The notes under the pieces were generated by a model, which was not told the DNA's origin, did not search any database, and was given only the letters and a program-made list of their open reading frames with translations. Positions 27,559 to 37,327 of a stretch of 64,000 bases of DNA are shown here, in pieces. A program made the position numbers and the translations under genes. Source of the stretch: Novipirellula aureliae (GTDB lineage Bacteria; Planctomycetota; Planctomycetia; Pirellulales; Pirellulaceae); NCBI RefSeq assembly GCF_007860185.1, contig NZ_SJPY01000002.1:465775-529774 (forward strand). The letters run 5' to 3'. Position 1 is the stretch's first letter, and each line of letters begins with the position of its first letter.

Positions 27559-28210
27559 CGTGAACCTCCCTTGGAATCATGCCCGTTTCGATGTAGGGCT
27601 GCAAAATTTCTTTTAGATTGACACGTGCACGACTTAATAGCGACTTGACCGCTTTGGGGGTCAAATCCATCGTTTCAGCGATCTCCGCATAACTTAGGTT
27701 TTCGAATCGTGACAACATCAGCGCCATTCGTTGTCGATCACTTAATGACGAGACAGCGACTCGCACAATCTCGGCTCGTTCGTCTCCTTCGACCAGCCGC
27801 GTTGGCATCAGGCCGCTTGCTTCGAGGGCAGTGGACGCCAGCATTTGCGCATCGCTCGCCGCATTCTCCGTTCGCGGTGCGTCGACCTCACTGACCTCGC
27901 GGCGGCGTGAAACGGAGCGTTTTGCATTCCGAGCGACATTGCCGGCAATCGTAAACAACCACGTCGAAAATTTTGCGCCCGGTTCATAACGTTTCCTCGA
28001 TCGATAGACCCGCAGAAAGGTTTCCTGAGCTAAATCTTCGGCCAAATCATGCCGCGGGCCTAATGCATGCATCAATCGCACCAACCGAGCCTCGTAGCGG
28101 CGGACCAATTCTTCAAACGCCCCCGCGTCATCCTCTTTGACGCGCAACATCAAACGGACATCCGGATCGGATTGTTGGTAGCGGACCGAGGTGGAATCGC
28201 TGACAGCCAA
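27545..28210 (-). CDS. ECF-type RNA polymerase sigma factor
   Basis: 221 residues. Region 2 at about 25-95 (DAGAFEELVRRYEARLVRLMHAL, then AQETFLRVYRSRKRYEPGAKFSTWLF) recognises the -10 element, and region 4 at about 155-205 (LSDRQRMALMLSRFENLSYAEIAETM, LTPKAVKSLLSRARVNLKE) recognises the -35. Regions 1.1 and 3 are missing, as expected of the ECF group. The TTG at 28210 is the only start in reach, with no good ribosome site; the next in-frame ATG is at residue 21. It overlaps the anti-sigma gene by 14 nt. A TonB receptor gene starts 448 bases away in the opposite direction and is a possible target. Confidence 0.92.
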   Translation of the reverse strand: MAVSDSTSVRYQQSDPDVRLMLRVKEDDAGAFEELVRRYEARLVRLMHALGPRHDLAEDLAQETFLRVYRSRKRYEPGAKFSTWLFTIAGNVARNAKRSVSRRREVSEVDAPRTENAASDAQMLASTALEASGLMPTRLVEGDERAEIVRVAVSSLSDRQRMALMLSRFENLSYAEIAETMDLTPKAVKSLLSRARVNLKEILQPYIETGMIPREVHDDER

Positions 28211-28658
28211 GCGTGTCTACTCAAAAGGAGGATTGATCGGATAACGGATTTTCAGACGCTTGGTTTCAATTTTGTTTCAATTTTGCGGTTTGGGTAGTGG
28301 GACTCGCAAGAGTTTCGGGCGAAAATCTTGGCGACTCTCGCTACGCTCTGCCGCGAAAGTCAAATTGAAACAAAGCGACTATTCTATCAGTTTAATGCAG
28401 GATAGCCGAATTCACACGCCCTGTCGTGCTGCAATTCAATTTCTGCAGAACAAAATACGCATCCCCCGCATTTTCCGTGCAATCCAAAAAATCCGTCTGA
28501 TTCACCTAATTGGATTGAACGGACACCAAAGGATTTGCCGATTCAGGCCGTACGGGGGGGTGCCATTCCTCCTTTGATTCGCTTCGAAAGGGCCCGATTG
28601 GGCGGGCGTAGCGATGCGAAACGAATGGAATCGGGTTGTGGTCAGGAGGACCATCGGT
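28211..28658. other. Divergent intergenic region, sigma factor and TonB receptor
   Basis: 448 bases that should carry two promoters. Two adjacent copies of TTTCAATTTTG (28264-28285) are mirrored by CAAATTGAAACAAAG at 28361-28375, so a regulatory inverted repeat is conceivable. I could not assign a promoter. The motif GGCGACTCTCGCTAC at about 28331-28345 also occurs with one change at 57698-57712. Confidence 0.45.
28644..28649 (+). promoter_or_regulatory. Ribosome-binding site of the TonB receptor
   Basis: AGGAGG, 9 nt before the ATG at 28659. It selects that ATG over an earlier in-frame ATG at 28614 and shows that the 15 extra residues upstream are not translated. Confidence 0.7.
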
Positions 28659-31127
28659 ATGTCACTGCGACTTTATTTTCGGGTGTTCGTTTTCATCGGT
28701 GTCCTCGTGTCTTCGTTATCCCAAACGGACCGTTCCTCCCAATCCATAGCGGATGAGCCTGAGTATTATCTGCTCAAAAAGGCCCAGTACTATTTCGGCG
28801 ATGGGGCTGAAGAAATTCGCTTGGTGCAGGCGGAGTCGACGCCAGCGGAGATTACTCAGCCTGCCGACTTTGGAGTCGATCAGAGTCAATTCACGGGACT
28901 AGGAAATACGGCCAATGAACTCGGGGGACGCTTGGATCTCTCCGAACTTCTCGAACCTGAATTGCCAAGTTCGGCTGGCACCAGCCTCAATTCACCTGCC
29001 GAAGTGGCAAACTTCGAAGAGCTTACCGGCCAGGTTCAAACGGCTGCTGCTACGACTGCGCCGCTTGATATCGTTCCCGCGAGCACCTTCAATCTGGTAA
29101 CGCTTCCCGATGTTGCCCAAACGCTCATTGATGTCGCGACGACACAGACGGTCAAGGCTCGTCGCCGCAGTCCGATCGGCTTTGACCCTCGCGTCCGAGG
29201 ATACTATGAGGGCCAGATTCAAACAACACTTGACGGTGGTTTTCAAACCCCCGTTCGTGGCGACCTCGATGCGGCACTTGCCAAGTTTGATAGTGGTTTG
29301 ATCGGTAGCACGGAGGTCATCAGCGGCCCCTACGGGTTGCGGTACGGTAGCGGATTTTCGTTCATCAATGTCACCTCGCTTCCAACGCCCCGCTACGAAG
29401 GTGGCAAGGAAAAACATCTCCGGCTCGGATCCCATGTGCGAGCAAATGGTGGCCAAACCTTTAACACCGCTACGTTTCTTGGTGGCAGTCGCCGATCGGG
29501 CTATTACGCAAACGTTAGCTATCGAAAAGGGAGCGACTACGATGCGGGTAACGGATTGGATATCCCTAGTAGCTACGGTGCGTTGAGCGTCCTTTCCGGC
29601 TACGGCTTTGACATTGATGACGAGACCCACTCGGAAACAAAGTTTTCTTTTCTAAACCAAGGAGAAACCGAATACGCAGCCCAGTTTTTTGATGTCGATG
29701 ATTTGAAGCATTACGGTATCACGCAAAATCTAATCCATCGAAACGAATGCACGGGTCTCGGGTACCGGATGACCGCTTGGTTATCCAACACGGAGTTCGA
29801 CGGTGACACGACGATGGACTCAAAACGAAAGAACAACTTTCCCGTCTTGCAAAGGGTCGACGACGCGCTGCGAACGGCCTCCTTGTCAGAAGACCCAAAT
29901 CGCGCGATCCCGTCATCCGCCGAGTTCCTTGGCCAGGTCGATGGCGACCTAACCACCGCTGGCATCCGTGCGGGCGTGACCCGCGAAATAAATGAAGAAT
30001 CATCGATCGGTGCGGGCATGGATTTCCGCTATGTGCAACAGAGAATCCGAGAACGCTATGACCTATCACAGTTCCAAATAGATGATCCAATTTTTGGAAC
30101 CGGATTGCCTACCGCCGAGGTATTCGACCCTGGCGTCTACACCGAATTAGCCGAAGGTCTCACCGAGGATTGGCGAATCGCGATGGGAGCCCGCTTGGCC
30201 TTTGCATCCACGCAAGCCGATGCAGCGGAATTGGGGGAAAATTCCAATTTCAAAGATGTCAATGGAAACGTGAATCGCGATTTAGATGTATCGGATATCC
30301 TAGGCTCATTCTACCTCATGAATGACATCGACTTGGCGAAGCATTGGCGTACAAAGTTCGGTTTCGGCTATGCGGAACGATTGCCGAATCTAACCGATCG
30401 CTACAGTGACGGATTGTTTCTAGCGATTATCCAGAGTGGCTTTAGTCGAGTGAACGGCAACCCTGAATTGTCAAAAGAACGCAACTGGCAAGTCGATGCT
30501 CGCTTGGATGCCGACTACGAAAATGTTCGCGGACACATCAGTGTTTTTCATAGTTGGATCTTGGACTACGTTACTTACGCAGCCAACCCGATCAACGACC
30601 CGCTCGGTGCTCGGCTATTGACCGCCCTCAACACCGACTACGCTACGATGATGGGTTTCGAAATGTATGGTGAAGCGGATCTCTTGGAAGGAGTGCAAAC
30701 CTTTGCAGGTTTGTCGTACCTAGAAGGCCGCGACCAAGTGATTCACCAGCCGTTGTCGGGCATCACGCCGCTCGAAGGCCGCATCGGAATTCGGCTTTCG
30801 GACGTCAGCGGCGATGCTGCGTGGGGTTTGGAATGGGGGTTACGCATGGCCGCACGTCAAGACCGACTCGGGACCCTGCGTTCGGTGCAAGACGGCTTGC
30901 CACCGGTCACGCTCGAGACGGAAACCCCTGGATTCGGCGTTTCCTACCTTCGTGGATATCTCCGCCCAAGCGATCGGGTCAGCATCACGGGCGGTATCGA
31001 TAATCTGTTTGACAAGAACTACTACGAGCATTTGAACCTGCGTTTGCCTGCCGATGATACTTACGGTCCAACGGTTGTCTTATCACCCGGTTTCACTCCT
31101 TACGTCGGCGTTGAAGTTGAGTATTGA
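28659..31127 (+). CDS. TonB-dependent outer-membrane receptor
   Basis: 822 residues from the ATG at 28659. A signal peptide covers about 1-30. The plug domain (about 130-240) includes TTQTVKARRRSPIGFDPRVRG and the turn motif STEVISGPYGLRYG. The remaining 580 residues alternate short amphipathic strands (FSFLNQGETEYAAQFFD; WRTKFGFGYAERLPNLTDRY) that form the barrel, ending DNLFDKNYYEHLNLRLPADD and a terminal aromatic-rich strand (YVGVEVEY). Such receptors take up siderophores, cobalamin or sugars, powered by TonB. The substrate is not evident. No TonB/ExbBD gene is in the window. An outer-membrane receptor of this type is notable for planctomycetes. Confidence 0.88.
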   Translation: MSLRLYFRVFVFIGVLVSSLSQTDRSSQSIADEPEYYLLKKAQYYFGDGAEEIRLVQAESTPAEITQPADFGVDQSQFTGLGNTANELGGRLDLSELLEPELPSSAGTSLNSPAEVANFEELTGQVQTAAATTAPLDIVPASTFNLVTLPDVAQTLIDVATTQTVKARRRSPIGFDPRVRGYYEGQIQTTLDGGFQTPVRGDLDAALAKFDSGLIGSTEVISGPYGLRYGSGFSFINVTSLPTPRYEGGKEKHLRLGSHVRANGGQTFNTATFLGGSRRSGYYANVSYRKGSDYDAGNGLDIPSSYGALSVLSGYGFDIDDETHSETKFSFLNQGETEYAAQFFDVDDLKHYGITQNLIHRNECTGLGYRMTAWLSNTEFDGDTTMDSKRKNNFPVLQRVDDALRTASLSEDPNRAIPSSAEFLGQVDGDLTTAGIRAGVTREINEESSIGAGMDFRYVQQRIRERYDLSQFQIDDPIFGTGLPTAEVFDPGVYTELAEGLTEDWRIAMGARLAFASTQADAAELGENSNFKDVNGNVNRDLDVSDILGSFYLMNDIDLAKHWRTKFGFGYAERLPNLTDRYSDGLFLAIIQSGFSRVNGNPELSKERNWQVDARLDADYENVRGHISVFHSWILDYVTYAANPINDPLGARLLTALNTDYATMMGFEMYGEADLLEGVQTFAGLSYLEGRDQVIHQPLSGITPLEGRIGIRLSDVSGDAAWGLEWGLRMAARQDRLGTLRSVQDGLPPVTLETETPGFGVSYLRGYLRPSDRVSITGGIDNLFDKNYYEHLNLRLPADDTYGPTVVLSPGFTPYVGVEVEY

Positions 31128-31286
31128 TCGCTGGGGACTCCAGTCAAATCGCGTGCCCATTATCGCGTGCCCATTGAAGCGGCACGACCTCGCGAAAACG
31201 GCATGATCTCGCGAAACGGAGAGAGAAAGAGGGGAGCAATAGGCGGAAATCCTTCGCTTGATCCGCACGAGCAAGTTTACCGCTTC

Positions 31287-32519
31287 TTACATCGAGGCCG
31301 CTTGCATCATCAACGCGCAAACATAGGCCATATAGGTACCGAGCGCATAACCCACCACCGCTAACAATACCCCAACCGGTGCGAGGGACGGATGGAACGC
31401 AGCTGCGACCACGGGCGCACTCGCGGCACCACCGATATTCGCTTTACTGCCTACCGCCAAAAAGAAGTAAGGTGCCCGAATCCACCAAGCGACAAGAAAC
31501 AGCAACAAGACATGAATCAGCATCCACACGCCGCCCACCACAAAGTACTCGGGCGTTTCGAAAATTGCAGACACGTCCATCTTCAGCCCGATCGTAGCCA
31601 CCAGAATGTAAATGAATACCGAACCGACGCGGGATGCACCGGCCCCTTCGAATTGTCGAGCCCGGGTGAACGACAAGATGACCCCGCCGCTCGTCGCTAA
31701 AATGATGAGCCAGAAAAACGATGAGTCCAAGCTAAACCGGTCCAGTTTGGGTGCGTTTTCATGAATCCATGGCGCGATCCAATCCGCTGCGAAATGACTC
31801 GCGGCCGTCACCCCAAACGCAAAACCGAGTATTGTAAAAAGATCGGTCGTCGTGGGGACTCGGGTGGTTTCACGAGAAAACGTTTCCATTTTGTTCGTCA
31901 AGTGCTCGATCGCCGACGCATCCGCTTTCAGCAAGCGGTCGATCGCTTTCGACTTGCCGACTCCCAAAAGCAGAAACGCCATCCAAACTTCGGCAACGAT
32001 CACATCGACCGTGACCATGACACTGAACAACTCATCGGAAGGATTAAAAATCTCCTTCATTGCCGCCTGGTTCGCTCCACCACCAATCCAACTTCCGGCG
32101 ACCGTCGAAAGCCCGCGCCAAACGGCAGACGAATCGCTGCCGCCAACCCACTCGGGTGCAAACGTTCCGACAATTAGAACTGCCAAGGGACCACCGAGAA
32201 CGACGCCGACGGTTCCCGTCAAGAACATGATGACCGCCTTGTTTCCCAGCTTTATGATTTCGCGAAGATCAATGCTCAAGGTCAATAGGACGAGCGAAGC
32301 AGGCAATAGATACCGCGTCGCGACGAAGTACAGATTAGATGTCTCCGGATCGACCAACCCCGACAACGATAGCAGTGATGGCACGAAGTAACAAAGCAGC
32401 AACATTGGAAAGAGGGAGTAAAACCTTCTGAAAAACCAATGGTCACAGCTGCTGGTCCAAAAGATCAGTCCCAGGATGACCATCAATAGTCCAAACACAA
32501 CGGCATCATTATCAATCAT
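31287..32519 (-). CDS. DUF819 family multi-pass membrane protein
   Basis: 410 residues from the ATG at 32519, whose first bases overlap the folC stop by 8 nt. About 10-11 membrane helices. Signature stretches include STVAGSWIGGGANQAAM (about 135-151) and GGAASAPVVAAAFHPSLAPVG near the C-terminus, which fit the YjcL-like DUF819 family, thought to be transporters but with unknown substrate. The overlap and same direction suggest co-transcription with folC. A GTG at 32528 is an alternative start, adding three residues. Confidence 0.85.
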   Translation of the reverse strand: MIDNDAVVFGLLMVILGLIFWTSSCDHWFFRRFYSLFPMLLLCYFVPSLLSLSGLVDPETSNLYFVATRYLLPASLVLLTLSIDLREIIKLGNKAVIMFLTGTVGVVLGGPLAVLIVGTFAPEWVGGSDSSAVWRGLSTVAGSWIGGGANQAAMKEIFNPSDELFSVMVTVDVIVAEVWMAFLLLGVGKSKAIDRLLKADASAIEHLTNKMETFSRETTRVPTTTDLFTILGFAFGVTAASHFAADWIAPWIHENAPKLDRFSLDSSFFWLIILATSGGVILSFTRARQFEGAGASRVGSVFIYILVATIGLKMDVSAIFETPEYFVVGGVWMLIHVLLLFLVAWWIRAPYFFLAVGSKANIGGAASAPVVAAAFHPSLAPVGVLLAVVGYALGTYMAYVCALMMQAASM

Positions 32520-34002
32520 CGAATACACTTTGTTTTGGCGTCCCCGCTCCCATTTTTGCTAACATCCAGGGGCGAGTTTCGGCGGCTAGGAAGAACGAAC
32601 CGCACACGACCAATACGCCGCCATCGACCGTCAAGGACAAGGCTTTGTCGCACGCAGCGGTAGGCTCGTCAATCACGATCGTTTTAATGCGAATGGTCTG
32701 CGGTAGCAACGCAAAGAGTTCATGGGGGTCACGGTAGCGAGGGTTACCTTGATAGCGTGTCAGAACCAGAGCATCGGCGATCGGTGAGAGTAGCCCCAGC
32801 ATCACCTCCGCCTTCTTGTCGCGACTGGCACCGAAAACGATCGTGAGCGGCTGGCTCGCAAAACGACTCTTCGAGGCAGCGACCAACGCGGCAATCGAAT
32901 CTTCGTTGTGAGCAGCATCGACGATCCCCGTTATCGATCGCGGCAAATCAAAGCGTTCGATCCGGGCCGCAGAGGTCACGTCGGCAAGGCCCCGGCGAAT
33001 CGCTTCCTCCGATACCATCAATGGCGGTGAATCGACCCGGTCGATCGCTGCGATCGCCGCGGCGGCGTTCCCCGGTTGATGGGCTCCCTCGAGAGCCAAC
33101 CGGGCGCGAAGATCGATGCGATTTGGCTGGCGTTGGAACCCGGCTTTGAACTTAAAAACAACTTCACTTCCCCAATCATTCTCCATCGTTGCTTCGACAT
33201 CGAAGTCACGACCAAGCTGATAGAGGGTCGAGCGATCGACGGCCGCCTTTTGAGCAATCACTTCGGCGGCGGCTGGCCGCAGGACTGCCGAAACAACGGG
33301 AATCCCACCTTTGATAATGCCCGCCTTCTCCGCCGCAATCTCCTCGAGGGTATCGCCTAGCACGTTTTGATGGTCCAGGCCAATGCTCGTGATGACCGCT
33401 ACGGAGGATGCAAACACATTCGTACTGTCGAGCCGACCGCCAAGACCAACTTCAAGCACGATTGCCTGGCACGCTCGCTTATCAAAATAGAGCATCCCGA
33501 GTGCCGTGGTTAACTCAAAAAACGTCGGCTGCAATCCCTCTTGTTTGTCCATCGACGCAACGACAGGGCGAATTTCGTCGACAAGTTCGACAAACGTCGA
33601 TTTGGGACAGGGGACCGAATCGATGCGAAACCGTTCTTCAAGTTCATTCAAATGGGGCGAAGTATACAGACCTGTTCGATAACCTGCTGCCGTCAAAATC
33701 GACGCGGCGATCGCAGCGGTCGACCCTTTACCCTTTGTGCCTGCGATATGGATCAGTGGCTTCGGCGGACAGCTGCGAATGCTCTGCGTCCGGTCGAACA
33801 AGTAGTGCCCCAACCCGATCCGCTCAACAAGTTCGGCCATACGTCCGAGCCGAAATGGATACTTCGAACTGGTCGCTGCAGCCCCTTCGTAATTGATTCG
33901 ATCGTAAAGGAAAGAAATCGATTGCTGGTACGCGGCATCCCTGCCGGCGTCTGCCGAGGCATTTGCATCGTTGTGAAGCGGGTCTCTCTTGAATTGAGTC
34001 AC
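32512..34002 (-). CDS. folC: Bifunctional folylpolyglutamate synthase / dihydrofolate synthase
   Basis: 496 residues from a GTG at 34002. The frame is open for another 468 bases upstream, but that part reads through the 34042-34249 repeats, so I rejected it. The enzyme adds glutamates to folates in the cytoplasm. Motifs: AYQQSISFLYDRINYE (near the N-terminus), the P-loop IHIAGTKGKGST at about 85-96, GLYTSPHL, VLEVGLGGRLDSTN, and SIGLDHQNVLGDTLEEIAAEKAGI. The Mur ligase C-terminal domain follows, including VDAAHNEDSI. Length is somewhat longer than the usual 420-450, from an N-terminal extension of about 25 residues whose exact start is uncertain. Downstream it overlaps the DUF819 gene by 8 nt. 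Confidence 0.9.
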   Translation of the reverse strand: MTQFKRDPLHNDANASADAGRDAAYQQSISFLYDRINYEGAAATSSKYPFRLGRMAELVERIGLGHYLFDRTQSIRSCPPKPLIHIAGTKGKGSTAAIAASILTAAGYRTGLYTSPHLNELEERFRIDSVPCPKSTFVELVDEIRPVVASMDKQEGLQPTFFELTTALGMLYFDKRACQAIVLEVGLGGRLDSTNVFASSVAVITSIGLDHQNVLGDTLEEIAAEKAGIIKGGIPVVSAVLRPAAAEVIAQKAAVDRSTLYQLGRDFDVEATMENDWGSEVVFKFKAGFQRQPNRIDLRARLALEGAHQPGNAAAAIAAIDRVDSPPLMVSEEAIRRGLADVTSAARIERFDLPRSITGIVDAAHNEDSIAALVAASKSRFASQPLTIVFGASRDKKAEVMLGLLSPIADALVLTRYQGNPRYRDPHELFALLPQTIRIKTIVIDEPTAACDKALSLTVDGGVLVVCGSFFLAAETRPWMLAKMGAGTPKQSVFDD

Positions 34003-34361
34003 AGGCAGTCGCTGCGGAGAAGTAGCGTGGAGGTGTTTTAGGTGGCCTAGGCTTCCAGCCTGGGGGGGCGGTTCCCGGGCTTCCAGCCTGGGAGGCGGTT
34101 CCCGGGCTTCCCGCCTGGGGGGGCAGGTCCCGGGCCTGGTAAACCTAGGCGATGTTTTTGCGGCGATGCCGTTGTAAGGTTGTAAGCTTTTTGTAGGCGG
34201 ATTTGCAATCCGTTGAGAACACGTAGGCCAGGCTGGAAGCCTAGGCCACACTCGGCCCCCAAAATAAGTTTCGAACCCTTTGCTCGAAGCGGGCGTAGAC
34301 GTTGAAGAAATCGTTTTCTTCCTTGATTTATTCCACTTTTCGATAACGGAAGCGTTTGCTC
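34003..34361. other. Divergent intergenic region with palindrome and tandem repeats
   Basis: About 360 bases between folC and the ABC ATPase gene. It contains a 19-bp exact inverted pair, with three units of about 28 bp inside it (34050-34130). The remaining 110 bases before the ATPase start hold no feature I could assign. Confidence 0.5.
34042..34249. repeat. Perfect 19-bp inverted repeat enclosing three 28-bp tandem units
   Basis: GTGGCCTAGGCTTCCAGCC at 34042-34060 is the exact reverse complement of 34231-34249. Inside, from 34050, GCTTCCAGCCTGGG followed by G-rich and TTCCCGG segments repeats three times with small changes up to about 34130. The arms are 170 bases apart, which suggests an element boundary rather than a simple mRNA hairpin. 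Confidence 0.75.
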
Positions 34362-35396
34362 GTGGATACCGATGCACCTGTAGCAGCCTCAACTGAGGGA
34401 AAAGCCCAAGATCCCATTCCCGCAACGGACTCGGCCGGAACGACCGATGCGGGCGTGGTAATTGAAACACGCAATCTGAGCAAGATATTTCGCGATTTTT
34501 GGGGCCGAAAGAAAGTCAGTGCCCTTAAATCCCTCGATATCGAGGTTCGCCGAGGCGAAATTTTCGGGCTACTCGGGCCCAACGGCTCTGGCAAATCAAC
34601 GACCATCAAACTGATTCTCGGTTTGCTGTTCCCCTCTAGTGGACGGGTGCTGGTGTTCGACAAGGATGCTTCAGAAACCAGCAAAAACGAACGAATTGGT
34701 TATCTGCCTGAAGAATCCTACCTCTACAAGTTCCTGACCGCCGAGGAAACACTCGATTTTTACGGTCGTTTGTTCAACATGTCGGGCAAGGACCGCAAAC
34801 GCCGAGTCGACGAGTTGATCAAGTTGGTCGGGCTGCAAGGTGCCAAACATCGCCAACTTCGGGAGTACAGCAAGGGGATGACTCGCCGAGTCGGGTTGGC
34901 GCAAGCTTTGATTAACGACCCCGACCTGATCCTGCTCGACGAGCCGACCACAGGACTCGACCCGATTGGGACTCGCGAGATGAAGGATTTGATCTTGGCC
35001 CTTCGCGACCAAGGAAAGACAGTCTTGCTTTGCAGCCACCAATTGGCGGACGTCCAGGACGTTTGCGATCGGGTTGCAATTCTGCACCAGGGAGAATTGA
35101 AGGAGCTCGGGCGGGTTTCGGACCTTTTGAAAGTTCAAGATGTCACCGAAGTTCACGCTCGCGGGTTGTCCGACGTGGCCAAGACCGAAATCGCCGATTT
35201 GATCCGTAAACATGGTGGCACCGTCGAATCGATCGATAATCCAACCGCGACGATGGAGGATTTGTTCCTCAACATCGTGCGTGAAAGCGAGGCCCGTCCA
35301 GGAGCACGGCGAGTGTCCGCGGACGGAGCCAAGAGTGGCAGCCAAGCGAGTGGCAGCCAAGCGGACAGCGATTCATCGGAGGACGCTGGTTCATGA
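34362..35396 (+). CDS. ABC transporter ATP-binding protein (export type)
   Basis: 344 residues from the GTG at 34362, preceded by GGAAG at a spacing of 9; a TTG at 34356 is possible. Walker [10 protein letters not shown] at about 72-80, signature YSKGM in place of LSGGQ, Walker [14 protein letters not shown], and H-loop [10 protein letters not shown]. This is the CcmA/DrrA-like arrangement seen in ABC-2 exporters. The first 32 residues and the last 30 are low-complexity and polar. It is followed with a 4-nt overlap (ATGA) by the permease, so it probably powers export by that protein. Confidence 0.93.
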   Translation: MDTDAPVAASTEGKAQDPIPATDSAGTTDAGVVIETRNLSKIFRDFWGRKKVSALKSLDIEVRRGEIFGLLGPNGSGKSTTIKLILGLLFPSSGRVLVFDKDASETSKNERIGYLPEESYLYKFLTAEETLDFYGRLFNMSGKDRKRRVDELIKLVGLQGAKHRQLREYSKGMTRRVGLAQALINDPDLILLDEPTTGLDPIGTREMKDLILALRDQGKTVLLCSHQLADVQDVCDRVAILHQGELKELGRVSDLLKVQDVTEVHARGLSDVAKTEIADLIRKHGGTVESIDNPTATMEDLFLNIVRESEARPGARRVSADGAKSGSQASGSQADSDSSEDAGS

Positions 35397-37327
35397 CGCT
35401 TCAACCAGAAGATTTTTGGTCATTCTATGAATGGCTGTTCCGCCCCAATGCGTTCTTGGAAAGTGCGTTATTACAGGGCATCGTTTTGTTCGCCTTGGCA
35501 ATCGTGCTCGGCTTGATGGTCGGCTACGTGATTTCGGCAGCCCGCTATGGGCCGAGCGAGGGCTTTTATGCCGTCGCCCGCGTCGTTCGTGATTTAATCC
35601 GCTTTGATCTTCCCGGCACCTCCCCACGCCGCGTTTTCGCTTTGGCACGTTTGGCCTTCAAGGAAGCGATCCGCCGCAAAGTGTTGTTCGTCGTCGGCTT
35701 GTTCGTCGTCGGCTTGTTATTGGCCGGATGGTACTTGAATCCTGAAAGCGATGATCCAGCACGGCTTTACATCAGCTTCGTTTTGACGGCGACCAATTAT
35801 TTGATTTTGGCTCTCGCCTTGTTCATCAGTGCGTTCTCGTTGCCAGCGGACATCAAGAGCAAAACGATTTACACGATCGTGACCAAGCCTGTTCGTGCAA
35901 CCGAAATCGTACTTGGTCGAATGCTTGGGTTTGTCGCTGTTGGAACGATGATGCTAATCCCGATGGGATTTGCCAGCTACTTGTTCGTGACGCGTGGTAT
36001 TCGACACAACCACTTGGAAGTGACGGAAGTTCAAGAGTTGAGTAACGGTCGACTTGAGGGTGAAACCGACTATGTCGCTGGCCATAGACACACCTTTTCG
36101 ATCGACCCTGATTCAAACGGTCGCGGCTTAACCGACATGGTTCGCGGACACCGTCATTATGTCATTCGCGACGAGGAAGGCGATTTCGAGATCGGTCCCG
36201 TTGCCGATGCATTGAAAGCCAGAATCCCTTCCTACGGCGATATTCAATTCTACGATCGCCAAGGGAATCCGCAGGATGCGGGAATCGACGTCGGGAATGA
36301 GAAGATTGCCGAAGGTTACGGCAATGCGGGTATTTCACGTTTAGTCGGTGTGGCAAAAGGTCCGCGACGCATCGAGCACGGGTACGTCGAAGGTGGCACA
36401 CTTGGAATGGCCGAGTTCACGTTTCACAATGTCGACGCGAACCAGTATCCCATTCGAATACCGCTCGACATGTCGATCCGTGCTTACCGTTCTTACAAAG
36501 GTGATATCGAAACGGGGATTCGCGGCTCGATTACCTTAAAGCACCCAACCAAACCAATTCGCAGCGTTCCGATTACCTTCTATGTTGACGAGTACACCGT
36601 TGACGAGCAAACCATCCCCCTTCGAATTGAACCCGATGTCAGCGATGCGGCGTCGGAAGAATTGCTAGCCGGTTTAGTCGATGACGAAGACGACACGGTA
36701 AACGTGTTCGACGCATTTGTCGACGAACAGGGCGATATGATCGTGCAAATCCGATGCTTGGACAGCAGTCAATATCTGGGCGTTACCAAGAGCGGCGTGT
36801 ACTTGCGAGCAGGCGAAAACAGTTTTGCTTGGAACCTCACGAAAGCCTATATTTCGATTTGGCTGCAAATGACGATGGTGATCGCGTTTGGCGTCATGTT
36901 TAGCACGTTCTTGAGCGGTCCTGTTGCGATGGTCGCCACGTTTGTCTGTGTCCTGCTGGGGTTTTCTGCCGAGCAAGTCTACGACACGCGGTACTACATC
37001 GATGCCGGGATTGAACGCGGCGGTGGGCCGATCGAATCGATGATCCGGATTTTGAAGCAAGACGCGATGACGACTCAGTTTGACGTCGACGAGGTTGCTG
37101 GCAAAGTAATCAAAACGGTCGACGCAGGAATCGTTTATTCGCTCGACGCGATTGCAACCGCTCTACCGAACCTGCCAAAAATGGTCGGCACGGCTGAGTA
37201 CGCAGCAAGCGGTTTTGATATTTTCGGAGCCTTACTCGGGCGGCATGCGGCCGCCACCCTGGGCTACTGTATTTTGGCATTCCTTGTCAGTTATTTTTTC
37301 CTGAAATCGCGTGAGATCGCTGCATGA
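35393..37327 (+). CDS. ABC-2 type transporter permease with large extracytoplasmic domain
   Basis: 644 residues. One helix near the N-terminus (about 22-46), then three to four helices (about 88-205: [41 protein letters not shown]; and a helix ending SYLFVTRG), a hydrophilic section of about 270 residues (beta-rich, with [12 protein letters not shown]-like text before it), and three helices at the end including [31 protein letters not shown]. This suits an ABC-2 permease with a long loop between the helix bundles. It overlaps its ATPase and the following gene by 4 nt each. Substrate unknown. Confidence 0.85.
   Translation: MTLQPEDFWSFYEWLFRPNAFLESALLQGIVLFALAIVLGLMVGYVISAARYGPSEGFYAVARVVRDLIRFDLPGTSPRRVFALARLAFKEAIRRKVLFVVGLFVVGLLLAGWYLNPESDDPARLYISFVLTATNYLILALALFISAFSLPADIKSKTIYTIVTKPVRATEIVLGRMLGFVAVGTMMLIPMGFASYLFVTRGIRHNHLEVTEVQELSNGRLEGETDYVAGHRHTFSIDPDSNGRGLTDMVRGHRHYVIRDEEGDFEIGPVADALKARIPSYGDIQFYDRQGNPQDAGIDVGNEKIAEGYGNAGISRLVGVAKGPRRIEHGYVEGGTLGMAEFTFHNVDANQYPIRIPLDMSIRAYRSYKGDIETGIRGSITLKHPTKPIRSVPITFYVDEYTVDEQTIPLRIEPDVSDAASEELLAGLVDDEDDTVNVFDAFVDEQGDMIVQIRCLDSSQYLGVTKSGVYLRAGENSFAWNLTKAYISIWLQMTMVIAFGVMFSTFLSGPVAMVATFVCVLLGFSAEQVYDTRYYIDAGIERGGGPIESMIRILKQDAMTTQFDVDEVAGKVIKTVDAGIVYSLDAIATALPNLPKMVGTAEYAASGFDIFGALLGRHAAATLGYCILAFLVSYFFLKSREIAA

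Noticed and set aside
34003-34470. 156-residue N-terminal extension of FolC
   Set aside because: The extension reads through the palindrome and its repeats, is proline/arginine-rich and has no family similarity; FolC starts close to the AYQQSISFLYDRINYE block.
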